Assembly (NCBI RefSeq): GCF_009905375.1 | Contig: NC_133650.1 | Span: forward strand, 292,964,270-293,028,269 | DNA from: Apium graveolens | Lineage: Eukaryota; Streptophyta; Magnoliopsida; Apiales; Apiaceae | Length of the DNA stretch: 64,000 bases | Reading direction: 5' to 3' | Shown: in pieces, positions 35,389 through 46,789 of the stretch | Numbering within the stretch: the first letter of the stretch is position 1 | How the letters are laid out: every line of letters begins with the position of its first letter | The notes under the pieces: model-generated | The model's input: the letters and a program-made list of their open reading frames with translations, nothing else | What the model was told of the DNA's origin: nothing | Databases searched by the model: none | Translations under genes and position numbers: made by a program

Positions 35389-35826
35389 ATAATCACATAT
35401 TATTGTATAATTTTATACCTATTTCTTGCTTGCTTTCATTTTTTTAATAAATTAATTTGTTGCATTCTCATTATTTTGTAGATATTTGGAAAAATAAGAA
35501 ATGTGAAGAAAATATAAGAAAAGGGCAAAAATGAAAAAAAATATAATGTCACAAATCAACTTGAAGAAAAAGCCAAAAGAGATAGTTGGTGGAAATCAAT
35601 GGTCAAGATCCACAGAACACTCCTCACACTTGGATGGCCAAGATTCACCCAACTCTACCCTAAAACCCTACTTTTTAGCTATAAATTCCCCCATTTTCCC
35701 TTGCAAAAAAATCTAGCTTATCTTAGTTTACTCTAAATTTAGTAGTAGTCTCTCTTTTCAATTTTTAGATCTAGTTTTCATTTCCTTTGTAGTTGCTCTC
35801 TTGTAAACACTCTCTTCAATTAATGT
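35389..35826 (+). repeat. LTR-like fragment, perhaps Tat/Ogre-type Ty3
   Basis: Begins TGATAATCACATATTATTG, followed by 'tataattttatacc', resembling TGATAA-type Ty3 LTR heads. It has a TATA-like GCTATAAATTCCCCC at about 35678 and a pyrimidine-rich leader after it. It is cut at 35827 by a Copia LTR copy. The 61-codon ORF at 35531 has no similarity. Family uncertain. Confidence 0.4.
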
Positions 35827-36067
35827 TATTGTGCAAGACATGTTTGTACAATAACAAGACGAAGTCAAATTGACAACCCTAATTAAGTTGTATAGTAATC
35901 TAAGTTTGCATTTTGTATTATAACAGTTAAGTCTGTAAAAATGTAAAATAGATTAGTCTGAAGTATTTTTATATAAACAGTTTTAAGTTTAAGAATAAAC
36001 TCTGGAAAAAGATCATGAAGATCATGCCTCAGAGAAATTGTGAAGAAGCTTGGATTTGAATAATGCT
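35827..36067 (+). repeat. Extra partial copy of the Copia D LTR head
   Basis: About 240 bp beginning TATTGTGCAAGACATG, collinear with 36068-36305 to 'gaagcttggatttgaataa', then the full LTR begins. It is either a tandem duplication of the LTR head or the stump of an older same-family LTR into which D inserted. Confidence 0.75.
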
Positions 36068-37492
36068 TGTTGTGCAAGACATGCCTGTACTTTAACAAGA
36101 CTAAGTCAAAATGACAAACCTAAGTAAGTTGTATTGTAATCTTAGTTTGCATTTGTACTTGTAACATTTAAAGTCTGTAAAAATGTAAAAGAGCAGACTG
36201 GAGTCTTTTTATTTAAACAGTATCAAGCCTAAGGATTCTATCTGGAAGAAGATCAAGAAGATCACGCCTCAGAAGAATATTGAAGAAGCTTGGAATTGAA
36301 TAAATCTATTTGGATAAAAATATTCTAAGTCAAAGATCTCTACAAGTCACAGATTTAGTGTTATAGAGAAGTCACTCGAGAACTCTAAATGACTTATCGA
36401 GAAGTCAGAAAAGCTAATAGAGAACTCACAGAGATATCGACAAGCCAAATTGAAGACTTGAAGATTGGAGATATCGACAAGTCAGTTCTTCACTAGAGAA
36501 CTCGGAGTTATCGACAAGTCAACATTCATTAGAGAACTCTGAGTTATCGATAAGTCAAATTCCACTAGAGATCTCAGAGATATCGATAAGTCAGAATTCA
36601 CTAGAGAACTCTGAGTTATCGACAAGTCAAATTTGACTAGAGAACTCTGAGTTATCGAGAAGTCAATAAACCGCTAGAGAACTCAGAGATATCGAGAAGT
36701 CAAAGTGAAAAAATGAAGACTAGAGATCTTGACAAGCCAAATTCTCTTATAGAGAAGTCAGAGACCTCTACAAGTCAAATTAACTATGGAGTATTAGAGA
36801 TCTCAATAAGCCAATATACCTATCGAGATGTCAAGTTCTCTATAGACCTAAATGGAGATCTCGAGGTAAAATCTCAAAGTACAATTTGCAGACCAGTTCA
36901 ATATCCAAGATTTACAATCAACAAACGATCCAAACAGCTGGATTGACAAGTCTACAAAAACCAGCTTGAAGGATGTGTAAGATCAATGGTGCAGATTAAC
37001 TAACAAAGGAAGATCAAAGTAAACACATGATGCTAAGATATGCTAAGCCAGAAGTAGAAGATACACTTTTCCTAAAATGGAAATGACAAGTGACAGTTTA
37101 CTAAAGTTTATAGCATGTCTTATTGTATACTGTGTGAACCAGCAGTTAAATAAATTATAAAGTTAACACTAATCCTTTAGTTAGTAGTAACAATTGAGAA
37201 AGAAAATCTTGTAACACTCTCAAGAAGAAGCTAAGCTCTCTTTTTTTGCTAAATAAATCTAAGCTCCTTATTAACAAAGAGCCTAGAAATTTGTAGCAAA
37301 ACATTCTAAATTTTATTATAAAATTAAGTGAGTTTTGAAAGATCCGTGTTCTTTATTATTGCATGTTTAATCTCTGCAGTAACACATTTCACTACAAGAT
37401 TTAATTTACTTCAACCATAAAAAGCTCAAGAAAAGTATAAAAATAGTAAAACACATTACCCCCCCCCTCTGTGTGTTATTCATTTCCTAACA
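36068..37492 (+). repeat. 5' LTR of Copia D (1425 bp)
   Basis: Starts TGTTGTGCAAGACATG, ends TTTCCTAACA. It contains a run of C (about 37460) and CTCTGTGTGTTATT before the end, as does the LTR of B on the other strand. TAAATAAATC near 37250 may be the polyadenylation region. Confidence 0.85.
36369..36700 (+). repeat. Array of about nine ~40-bp units in the Copia D LTR
   Basis: Units of the form TAGAGAACTCTGAGTTATCG followed by A(c/t/g)AAGTCA, spaced roughly 39-41 bp. Related arrays are at about 43395-43580, 49290-49620 and 53060-53560 in the same family. Confidence 0.8.
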
Positions 37493-37494
37493 AG

Positions 37495-37506
37495 TGGTAT
37501 CAGAGC
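37495..37506 (+). other. Primer binding site of Copia D
   Basis: TGGTATCAGAGC two bases after the LTR; complementary to initiator tRNA-Met. Confidence 0.88.
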
Positions 37507-37543
37507 AAAATCTGAAAGTAAACAGATTCAAGATCTTGGAAGA

Positions 37544-39835
37544 ATGAATACATAGAAAATCAATAGCATCAAAATTCCTACATTTGATAAAGCTAACTAC
37601 ACTCTTTGGAAAAAGAAAATGTTGTTATTTATCAGGATGGCCAATCCACTCTATATTCAGATTCTAAAAAATGGGTCATTCACTCCTATGGTTAGAGTTG
37701 AGGAATCAACAGATGGTGATATGGTCATTCCAGCTCATTATGCTCCAAAAGACCCTTCTGAGTACTCTGAGCCTGAAAAGGAGAAAGTTTCCCTGGATAG
37801 TAGCTTGCAATTGATATTGATAGAGTCACTTGACAATATGATGTACAACAACATTGTCAACTATGACATTGCCAAGCAAATCTGGGAAAAGATTGAAATA
37901 CTCTATGAAGGAACAGAGGAAGTTAGATCTAATCAAAGAAGGATACTGATTTTACAATATGAGGGTTTCATGTCCAAGCCAAAAAAAAGTATCACTGATG
38001 TGTTTGAAAGGTTCAATAAGATGATAAATGACTTGCAGCTTCATGACAAATACTATGAAGCTGAAGAGGTGAACTTGAAGTTCTTGCTTACTCTCCCTGA
38101 TCATTTGGAATAGAAAATCTCAGCAATCAGGGAAGGGAGAGACTTGAGCAGAATAACTCTGGAAGTCCTGTATGGAATCTTGAAAACATATGAACTAGAA
38201 ATAATTCAAAGGAAATCATTAAGGTTTGGTCAATGGCATGTTGTAGATGGTTCAAGTGCCCTAATTGTCAATGAAAGCCAAACCTCTAATGATGAGCCAA
38301 GATTCCAGACTCTAGCTACCTCAACAAGTGAGCAAAGAACAAATAATTCACAAGAACATGTTATTCTGGAATTGGAAGAATATGAGTTCTACACCTTGGA
38401 TGAACTTGATGAGCTTGATCAGTCAATGGCCTATCTGGTAAGAAAGTTCTCTAACATTAGAGTAAAGAAGCCAAGATTCTTCAAGGGTAAAGGACAGTCT
38501 TTCAACAAAGATAACAGCTGGAAAGGAAAAGGGAAGTACATATCTAATAGCAAAAATGGTTACAAAACTGGATCTGTTGACAGATGAAAGATAAGGTGCT
38601 TTAACTGTGATGAACTAGGCCATTTTGCTACAGAATGCAGGAAACCCAAGAAAGCAAAGAAGGACAAACCTTATCTTGAACTGGAAGCAAAGTATGAAGC
38701 ACTTCTGAAGAAACCAGCAAAGCAAAACTTACATTGTAGAGGGAAAAAGTTGGGATGATTCTGATAATTATGAAGATGAGGAAGTTGGAAATTATGCTTT
38801 AATGGCCTTAGAGCAAGGAGAATCATCCTCATCAAAATCACAGGTACCAACTCTCACTACCATTGATTTAAATGTGAGTTAATATAAGGAAACTGTAGAA
38901 AAGATGAGCCCAGAAATGTTTCACATACATACAAGTATGGTTGCTGCTAATGAAGAAGTTAGCAGATTGACAAAGATAAATGCGAAGCTTGAAAGTGAGA
39001 AACAAGAAACTGAATTATTGTTGGTGGAGCTTGAAACTGTAAAACAAGAAAATGCATATCTGAAAAACAAGCTCAAGTGTGCAAGTGAAATTGAAGCAGT
39101 GCTAAGGGAGAAGCTGGAAAAGAATGATGTTAAATTAAAGTCCTTCAAGAATGCATCTGAGTTAGTTGGACAGTACCTTGAGAAAAATAAGCCATGTGCA
39201 AACATTGTTATTGGTCTTGATTATGATGCTTTGAACAACAAGAAGAAGAATATAGGTGATAAAGGGAAAGCAACAGAAACTGAAATGTTCCTAAAATCCT
39301 GAAAAAGGTTGATTCACCTATGTTTAAGGCATGTGAAGTTAACTTCAGTGAAGAAGAGTTGATTATCAAGCAAGAAATTGTTGATAAAGACAATGAGAAG
39401 AAAGATGCAGAAATAACTCAATCCTTCAAAACTGAAGAGAAGCTCATGGATAATCAAAGTTCCAAGACACCTCCCAAAGAAATCAAGACTGAAGATGCAA
39501 GAAAGAAGAAGAAAAATAGAAATGGGAAAATTGGGATAAACAAAAGCAATAATTTTGCTTATGTTGCAGATGCTCCAAGAAAGAAGTGTAAAAAATGTGG
39601 CTCTGTAAATCATCTAACTCCCCTTTGTAAAAAGGTTGTTAGCAAGCCAATTGAAGGAGCCTGCAAATACAATGAAGTAGATGCAAATGATCCCTACTCA
39701 TTATGTGACAAGTTTGATTGTATCCCTTGCAACTTAAAAGTGATGAAGAGTTGCCACAAACTGAGAGTATACCTTAAAGAAAAAAAATTTGGGTCTACAT
39801 CAGATAGTAAAAATGCACAATAGTCATTGAATTCT
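37544..39835 (+). pseudogene. Copia D gag
   Basis: ATG at 37544, with a TAG at codon 4 in the same frame. UBN2-type gag follows: YTLWKKKMLLFIRMANPLY, IAKQIWEKIEILYEGTEEV, FERFNKMINDLQLH. It has in-frame stops at 38111 and 38585, and a first CCHC knuckle CFNCDELGHFATEC at about 38599-38640. Then frameshifts (about 38725 and 39300) and a Glu/Lys-rich coiled-coil section (38904-39302). A second knuckle, CKKCGSVNHLTPLC, is near 39590. The frame that begins at 37619 is an internal Met. Gag would form the virus-like particle; here it is dead. Confidence 0.82.
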
Positions 39836-39908
39836 ATTTTATCTGAAATAACTCATTCTACTTCTGCTAAATCAGTTAACAAGAAGAAAGTACCCAACAC
39901 TACTTGGG

Positions 39909-42900
39909 TTGCTAAACACACTTAAAACTCATTATGTGCAGGGCAAAGTGAAGAAAGTCATATGGATCATTGACAGTGGGTGTTCCAGACATATGACAGG
40001 TGATAAGGCCCTGCTATCACAGTTTGAGGAGAAGGCTGGCCCTTTGGTGACTTTTGGAGAAAATAGCAAAGGATTCATAATGGGATATGGCAAGATTATT
40101 TCTGAAAATGTTGTCATTGATGATGTAGCACTAGTAGCTGGTCTTGAAGTGAATCTTCTCAGTGTTAGCCAATTTGCAGAAAAAGGTTTTGAAGTTTTAT
40201 TCAATAAAGAAGAATGCACTTTTATCAGCAAGAAAACTGGTGAAGTTGCTCTGAAAGGAGTAAGAAAATGAAGTTTGTTTGTTGCAAACTTGGACTCAAC
40301 AAATAAGGATATAATTTGTTGCTTCTACACCAAGGCATCAGAAGAACAAAATAAGCTATGGCATAAGAAGTTGTCTCACTTGAAATTCAAGGCAGTCAAC
40401 GCCTTGGTTAAAAAGGAGTTAGTAAGAGATATGCCTAAACTGGAGTTTACTCAAGTTGAAGTTTGTGAGGCTTGTTAGAAAGGAAAAATGAAAAGATCAA
40501 GTCACAAGTCAAAAACTGTGAATTCTATAAGTGCACCATTGCAACTTATTCACATGGACTTGTTTGGACCAGTATATGTCTTATCAATTTCAAGGAACAA
40601 ATATGCACTTGTGATGGTGGATGATTTCTCAAGATACACTTGGGAAGAGTTTATGCACTCTAAAGATGAAACTCTACACATCATAATTGAGCACATCAAG
40701 AAGATAGAAAAATAGGCTGAAGATCAAAATTGTGTGAAAAGATTGAGAAGTGATAATGGAACAGAATTCAGGAATGCAACATTGAGTGAATTCTGCAAAA
40801 ACAAAGGGACTGTTCAAGAATTCTCAGCAGCTAGAACACCTCAACAAAATGGAGTAGTTGAAAGGAAGAACAGAACATTAGTTGAAGTTTCTAGAACAAT
40901 GCTGCAAGATGTCAAGTTTCCAACAAGTTTATGAGAAGAGGCTGTTAACACTGCATGTCACACTCAGAATAGATATCTCATTAACAAGGCACATGGCAAA
41001 TAACCTTACTGAATCATGTCTAAGAGAAAACCTATTGTAAAGCATCTTCATGTGTTTGGAAGCAAGTGTTACATTTTGAAAGACAACTCTGAATATGTGG
41101 GAAAATTTGACTCAAAAGTTTTTGAAGCAATTTTTCTGGGATATTCATTGGAAAGAACTGCCTACAAGGTCTATGTGACAGATCAAAAGAAGATTATGAA
41201 GAGCACAAATGTGACTTTTGATGATGACAAGTGTCCAGGTTTGGAATGCCTTGATGAAAATGAAGTTGAAGCCCTTGCATTTGAAAACCTCAACATTGAT
41301 AGTGATTCTGATGGTGAAGATGAAGTCAATGCACTACAGATATTGAATGAAGAGATTACTGAACAAGAAAATCATGGGAATGGAATCTCATCTCAAACAC
41401 CTGAATTTGATAGCACAAACTCAGGGGGAGAAAGAGAAGAAAGATCTAGTAGTCATACCAATAATGAAGAGAATGATAAAGGCACAAATCAATAAACTCA
41501 TACAAGGAAGTGGGATAGAAGTCACACTAGAGAAGCAATCATTGGTGATCCTACTGTTGGTGTGAGAACTAGAAGTGTAACTGCTAATGAGTGCCTACAT
41601 GCATGCTTTTTATCTCAAATAGAACCCAAAAAAACTAAAGAAGCTCTAATCGATCCTGATTGGATATCTGCAATGCAAGAGGAGCTCAATCAGTTTGAAA
41701 AAAACAAAGTTTGGGAGTTAGTTCCTGCACCAAATAATAGAAGCATTATTGGAATAAAATGGGTGTTCAGGAACAAGATGGATGAAAATGGTATAGTTAC
41801 CAGAAACAAGGCAAGGTTGGTTGTAAAAGGCTACTCACAAGAAGAAAGAATTGATTATGATTAAACTTTTGCTCCAGTTGTAAGACTTGAAGCAATAAGA
41901 ATTTTTCTAGCATTTGCTGCACATTTAAATTTTAAAGTGTATCAAATGGATGTCAAGAGTACCTTCCTAAATGGTGAGTTAGAAGAAGAAGTTTATGTGC
42001 AACAGCCACCTGGCTTTGAAGACACAGAATTTCCAAATTTTGTGTATAAATTACTCAAGGCTCTATATGGACTAAAGCAGGCACCTAGAGCATTGTATGA
42101 TACATTGTCAGAATTCCTACTGAAACATGGTTTTACTAGAGGCACTATAGATAAGACTCTCTTCAACAAGAAATATGGTAAAGATATGATCCTAGTTCAG
42201 ATCTATGTGGATGATATCATCCTTGGTTCTACAAATGAAAAGTTTTGCCAAAGATTTTCTAAGCTTATGCAGAGTGAATATGAAATGAGTATGATGGGGG
42301 AATTAAGTTACTTTCTTGGACTTTAAGTCAGTCAAAGAAGTGATGGGATCTTCATCAGCCAAACTAAGTATGTCAAGGACTTATTGAAAAAGTTTGGTAT
42401 GGTTGATTGTTCACCTGCTTCTACACCTATGTCTACAACAACAAAGTTGGATGAAGATAGTAAAGGCAAGAGTATAGATATTTCAAGCTATAGAAGAATG
42501 ATTGGATCATTGCTTTACTTAACTGCAAGTAGACCAGACATCATGTTTGCGACATGTCTATGTGCAAAATTTCAAGCCAATCCAAAAGAATCACATTTGA
42601 TGGTTGTAAAGAGGATTTTCATATATTTGAAGGGGACTCCAAACTTGGGATTATGGTATCTAAAGGGAACTGGTTTTGAAGCTGTTGGCTACACAGATGT
42701 AGATTTTGCTGGATGCAGGGTTGACAGAAAGAGTACTAGTGGAAGCTGTCAATTTCTTGGTCAAAGACTTGTATCCTGGTATAGCAAGAAACAACAATCT
42801 ATATCAACTTCTACAGCAGAGGCTGAATACATAACTGCAGGAAGTTATTGTGCTCAAGTGCTTTGGATTAGAAATCAACTAATGGATTATGGCCTAGTGT

Positions 42901-43151
42901 TACACAAAATTCCTATGATGTGTGACAATACTAGTGCTATATCAATAGTGGCTAATCCAATTAATCATTCTAGAATAAAACACATTGATGTAAGGTACCA
43001 TTTTATTAGAGAACATGCTACAAATGGTACCATTGAGTTCATGTTTGTTCCAACAGAAAAATAATTGGCTGATATTTTTACTAAACCTTTGGATGAAGCA
43101 ACTTTCACTAGACTTATAGGTGAAATTGGAATGCTTAATTCTTCATCCTAA
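39909..43151 (+). pseudogene. Copia D pol (protease, integrase, RT, RNase H)
   Basis: One frame for most of its length, with stops. Protease WIIDSGCSRHMTG at about 39960. Gag-pre-integrase LWHKKLSHLKFKAVN. Integrase LIHMDLFGPVYV, RSDNGTEFRN and the ARTPQQNGVVERKNRTLVE segment near 40835. RT has [50 protein letters not shown] and [11 protein letters not shown] (YVDD active site). RNase H has GYTDVDFAGC, SKKQQSISTSTAEAEY, CDNTSAISI. Stops occur at about 40269, 40476, 40713, 40932, 41001, 41010, 41493, 41862, 42324 and 43062. The last is shared with Copia B. Confidence 0.9.
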
Positions 43152-43839
43152 GGAAAGAACTCAGCTAATGTTTTGTACCGGATTAATTTCTTGTAAATCA
43201 AAATTAATTTGATTTAATTGGAAATTAACTAAAATATGAATTATAAATATTTCAGAAATCTCTGCATATCTATTTTTCAAAACAAAATTTTAGCTTGGAA
43301 TTTTTCAAATTCTAAGTAAACTACTCAGTTGTTAATTTACATTCTTAATATGTGAAATTAACACAAGGCAGAATTAAATTGATCAAAAGTATATAGAGAA
43401 CTGAGTTCTCGATAAGTCTAAATGACTTATCGACAATTCATTTTAAGATTTCTCGAGTGAGTTCTCGATAAGTCAATTTACTGACTTCTCGAGTGACTTC
43501 TCGATAAGCTTAAATATGACTTATCGATAAGTCCTTGTAGAGTTCTCTAGTAGTGTTAATTCACAGAGTTCTCTATAAGTATAATTTCTAGACTTATCAA
43601 CAACTCAGAACTGGAATAATTTAATTAAATAAATTATTTTGGTAAAATACTTTAGGCAAATTTATTCTAATTTTATCTTGAATTTATTCAAATAAAAGTT
43701 GGAATTAATTTAGTCCATTTTGGATAAACTGGGTATTTATTTGGCATCTCGATAAGTCAATTTTTAGTTCTCTATAAGAGTAATTTTAAATGACTTCTCG
43801 ATATGTAATTTCATTTCTTGTTATACCTTTTCGAATTCC
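43152..43839 (+). other. Copia D 3' non-coding region
   Basis: After the pol stop, AT-rich DNA carries interspersed TTCTCGATAAGTC / GACTTATCGA words (about 43395-43580 and 43750-43805). It is collinear with the minus-strand region 53805-53060 of Copia B. Homology fades near 43839. Confidence 0.7.
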
Positions 43840-44590
43840 TTGTTATACCTTCATGGTATTATGAATCACCCTATGCTTCGAGATAAATGTTGTTTATAAT
43901 TCAGCTTATTGATTTACATTGTTTATCATATTGTTATTCTGGAATTGAATTATTTTTAAATATGGACCAGATTCGTGGTCGGACCAGATCGTGGTCATAA
44001 TAGGCCAATGTGTGCCTTGGATCCAGTATATAGAGCAAAGTTGGGTTCCTTGCTCGGGGTTAGTGCGTGACTGATCAGCAGCATAATCTTGGTTTTTAAA
44101 ATAAAAGTGAATATCCAATTCTAATCATTACTTATCAGTAATCTTGATTCTTTACATCATTTCAATTGATCATTGGTTAATCGCAGTATTGTCATTGTGA
44201 CTTGCTGAGCTAGTTAGCTCACTCTTGCAAATATGTTTATATTTTTTCCAGTGAAAAAGGAAACTGGTGGTAGCGAGGATCCCCAGAAAAGTGTGTGAGC
44301 TAGGTATCCGGGTTGAGATGGAATAAGCTAGAAGATGGTGTTGGTTTAGTTTGTGTTGATAGTTTGTAATAAAGTTTACTTCCATTGTAAGATAAATAAA
44401 CTGGATTTGAAACATTATAATAAATAAGGTTGTGGCTTGTGACCATACTTTAAACTACTTTGATCCATGGATAATGGTAAGTAGGGTCATTGTATATATA
44501 TTATTATATTTATAAATAGGTTTAAATATGGTGTGTGTGTGTGTGTATTGTGGACCCCAAACTTCTGACCCGGGTTTGGAGGGCGTTACA
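43840..44590 (+). repeat. Ty3 chromovirus-type LTR tail
   Basis: Ends TTTGGAGGGCGTTACA, with CCCGGGTTTGG and (TG)n just before, the mirror of the TGTAACACCC...CCGGGGTC start-and-end style of chromovirus LTRs in this window. The segment 44190-44340, with GACTTGCTGAGCTAGTTAGC, resembles the transcribed part of such LTRs. The left end is not defined; no PBS follows. The ORFs at 43906 and 44170 (minus) are not supported. Confidence 0.5.
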
Positions 44591-45551
44591 ATAGGTACCA
44601 TTGATTTAAATATGAGTCAATATAAGGAAACTGTAGAAAAGATGAGCACATAAATGTTTCACATTCATACAAGTATGGTTGCTTATATGAAGAGGTTAGC
44701 AGACTGACAAAGATAAATGAGAAGCTTAAAAATGAGAAACAAGAAATTGAGTTGTTGATGGTAGAGCTTGAAGCCGTGAAACAAGAAAATGCATATCTGA
44801 AGAACAAGCTCAAGTGTGCAAATGAGATTGAAGCAGTGTTAAGGGAGAAGCTAGAAAAGAATGAAGTCAAGTTGAAATCTTTCAGGAATGCATCTGAGTT
44901 GGTTGGACAATACCATGAGAAAAATAAGCCATATGCTAATATGGCTATTGGCCTTGATTATGATGCCTTGAACAAGAAGAAGAAAACTGTAGGAAAAGCA
45001 AATGAAAATGAAGATGTTCCAGCTATGCTTAAAAAGGTTGGTTCACCTATGTTCAAAGCATGTAAAGTGGATTTCAGTGAAGAAGAGTTGATCATAAAGC
45101 AAGAAATTGCTGATGAAGATAATGAGAAGAAGAATGCGGAAACAACTCCAACTTTCAAAGATGAAAAGAAGCCCATGGTCAACCAATATTCCAAGACACA
45201 TGTCAAGGAAGTGAAAACTAAAGATGCAAGAAAGAAGAAGAAGAATAAAAATTGAAAGATTGGGATAAACAAAAGCAACAATTTTGCTTATGTTGCAGAT
45301 GCACCAAGGAAGAAATGTGAAAAGTGCAGCTCTATGAATCACCTAACTTACCTTTGTAAAAAGGTTGTTAGCAAGCCAGTTGAATGAGCCTGCAAGTATA
45401 ATGAAGCCAAGGTAAATGATCCCTATTCATTTTGTGATAAGTTTGACTACATTCCATGTAACTTAAAAGTAATGAAAAGTTTCCATAAGCTGAGATTAGA
45501 TCTCAAAGAAGTCAGTATTGGATCTACATCTGCAAGGGAAAATGCACAAAC
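44591..45551 (+). pseudogene. Copia gag fragment F
   Basis: Homologous to the middle of Copia D gag (38850-39820): ATTGATTTAAATATGAGTCA, a coiled-coil ORF at 44752-45255 (VELEAVKQENAYLKNKLKC, REKLEKNEVKLKSF), a knuckle CEKCSSMNHLTYLC near 45319, and the conserved PYSFCDKFDYIPCNLKVMK. Broken by stops at 44652, a frameshift near 44690, 45253 and 45385. Cut at 45551 by the LTR of Copia A. Confidence 0.8.
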
Positions 45552-46584
45552 TATTATTCCCTAACAATACAACAAGAATTACAGAAGGGAGTTAAATGTA
45601 ATTCTGGCTACTTTTTCTTGATTTTAAAAAGTTCTAAATTAATACACATAACAGTGTTTGATTAGCAAAGGTGCAGAATAAAGAGAGATAGAAATCAAAA
45701 CACTAAGTAATAAAAACACAAGCTTTTAAAACTTTCTGGTGGATTTGAGAGTATCCACCAGAGATATATATCAATTGAGAACCCTGTGAAGCTTTGACTA
45801 GCTCACAGCTGCTTTACAAGTTTGAACAAACAAAACTACAGAGAAATGCTTACTGAATGCAGCTTGACATGTTTCTTTGAAAATAAGCTTGCTTAGTTAA
45901 TTGTTCTACTTGCTACACTTGGTTTATATATCACCAAGTTACATGACAATAAGACAAGACAATAAAACAAAATTTATCTAGTCTAAAATCATGTTACTTC
46001 ATTACTATATTCAAGCATCTTTGAATATCTTCATATTAGCATGGAAATGGCAATGCTTCTTTGTTCTCAAATTCCTGCTTAACAGGCTGCCACATTCCTT
46101 TTGCAAACACTCAATGCATGTGACTGTGTTGTCACTGTCAACAACTATTTGAATTTGATCATCCATCGGGACTATATTTGTCATCCGTCGGGAGCTATGT
46201 TGATCATCCGTCGGGAGTCTTATAGATCATCCGTCGGGAGTCTATCTGTCACTTGACTCTAGTTCACTTATATAGAATTACAAGACATCTCATATTTACA
46301 ATTAGTCAACTTATTCAGCATATCAATCTAGTAGTCAACATGACTTAGAGAACCCTACACAATCTACTTGACTAAAACATGTTGTTTGCAGAAATGTGAT
46401 ACATAACTTATTTGTTATATAAGCTACTCACTCGATGGATGTTAATCTGTCATCCGTCGGGACTATAAAGTTTATCCGTCGGGACTATATTAGATCATCC
46501 GTCGAGTGCTATGAAATTCACTAAGTTAAATCTACTAAGGTGTTTTGTTTAACTTATCATCAAGTTGACAACATATTCCTAACA
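45552..46584 (-). repeat. 3' LTR of Copia A (about 1033 bp)
   Basis: On the minus strand it starts TGTTAGGAATATGTTG after a polypurine tract. It ends near 45552 with GTTGTATTGTTAGGGAATAA; the last base pair appears mutated from CA. It carries multiple TCCCGACGGATGA words. The left flank is the gag fragment F. Confidence 0.75.
46157..46505 (-). repeat. Seven copies of CATCCGTCGGGA in the Copia A LTR
   Basis: On the plus strand the word ATCATCCGTCGGGA (with variants) occurs near 46158, 46181, 46204, 46227, 46450, 46472 and 46494, in two clusters spaced about 23 bp within each. These lie in the U3 half of the LTR. Confidence 0.8.
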
Positions 46585-46598
46585 ATTTCCCCCAATTT
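46585..46598 (-). other. Polypurine tract of Copia A
   Basis: Minus strand AAATTGGGGGAAAT directly before the LTR start TGTTAGG. Confidence 0.75.
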
Positions 46599-46789
46599 AT
46601 GTCTACTGGAATTGTAGCCATAAATTAAGAGAAACTTGATGATAACAAAACACCCTAAAAATACAGATTAAAAAGTAGTAGATAAAACTGATAAGTGCTA
46701 CCAAATTTATTGAAAACTAAACAAAGCAAAGTGTACAAAGATTTATCACAATCATTATCACGGTGCTCCTCTAGTCTGAGCAGATAGTT

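Larger units (their letters stand above)
36068..43839 (+). mobile_element. Copia element D, SIRE-like, 3' truncated
   Basis: Plus-strand Ty1/Copia: LTR 36068-37492, PBS 37495-37506, gag 37544 to about 39835, pol 39909-43151, then a 3' non-coding region with repeats to about 43839. The downstream ORF and 3' LTR seen in its relative B are missing; a Ty3 LTR tail replaces them. RT/RNase H motifs and a large spacer between pol and LTR in the family fit the SIRE/Maximus lineage (inference). It is near full length in coding content but carries more than ten stops. Confidence 0.85.

Noticed and set aside
38921..39613. Minus-strand ORFs of 61-99 codons opposite Copia D gag
   Set aside because: They are antisense shadows of the Lys/Glu-rich gag coiled-coil; the same shadows appear opposite fragment F at 44586-45342.
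43906..44415. Minus-strand ORFs as genes next to Copia D
   Set aside because: They lie in a chromovirus-type LTR tail on the plus strand and show no domain.
46157..46505. Evenly spaced short repeats resembling a CRISPR array
   Set aside because: Units are 12-14 bp with irregular spacing inside a plant LTR; no cas genes, eukaryotic context.
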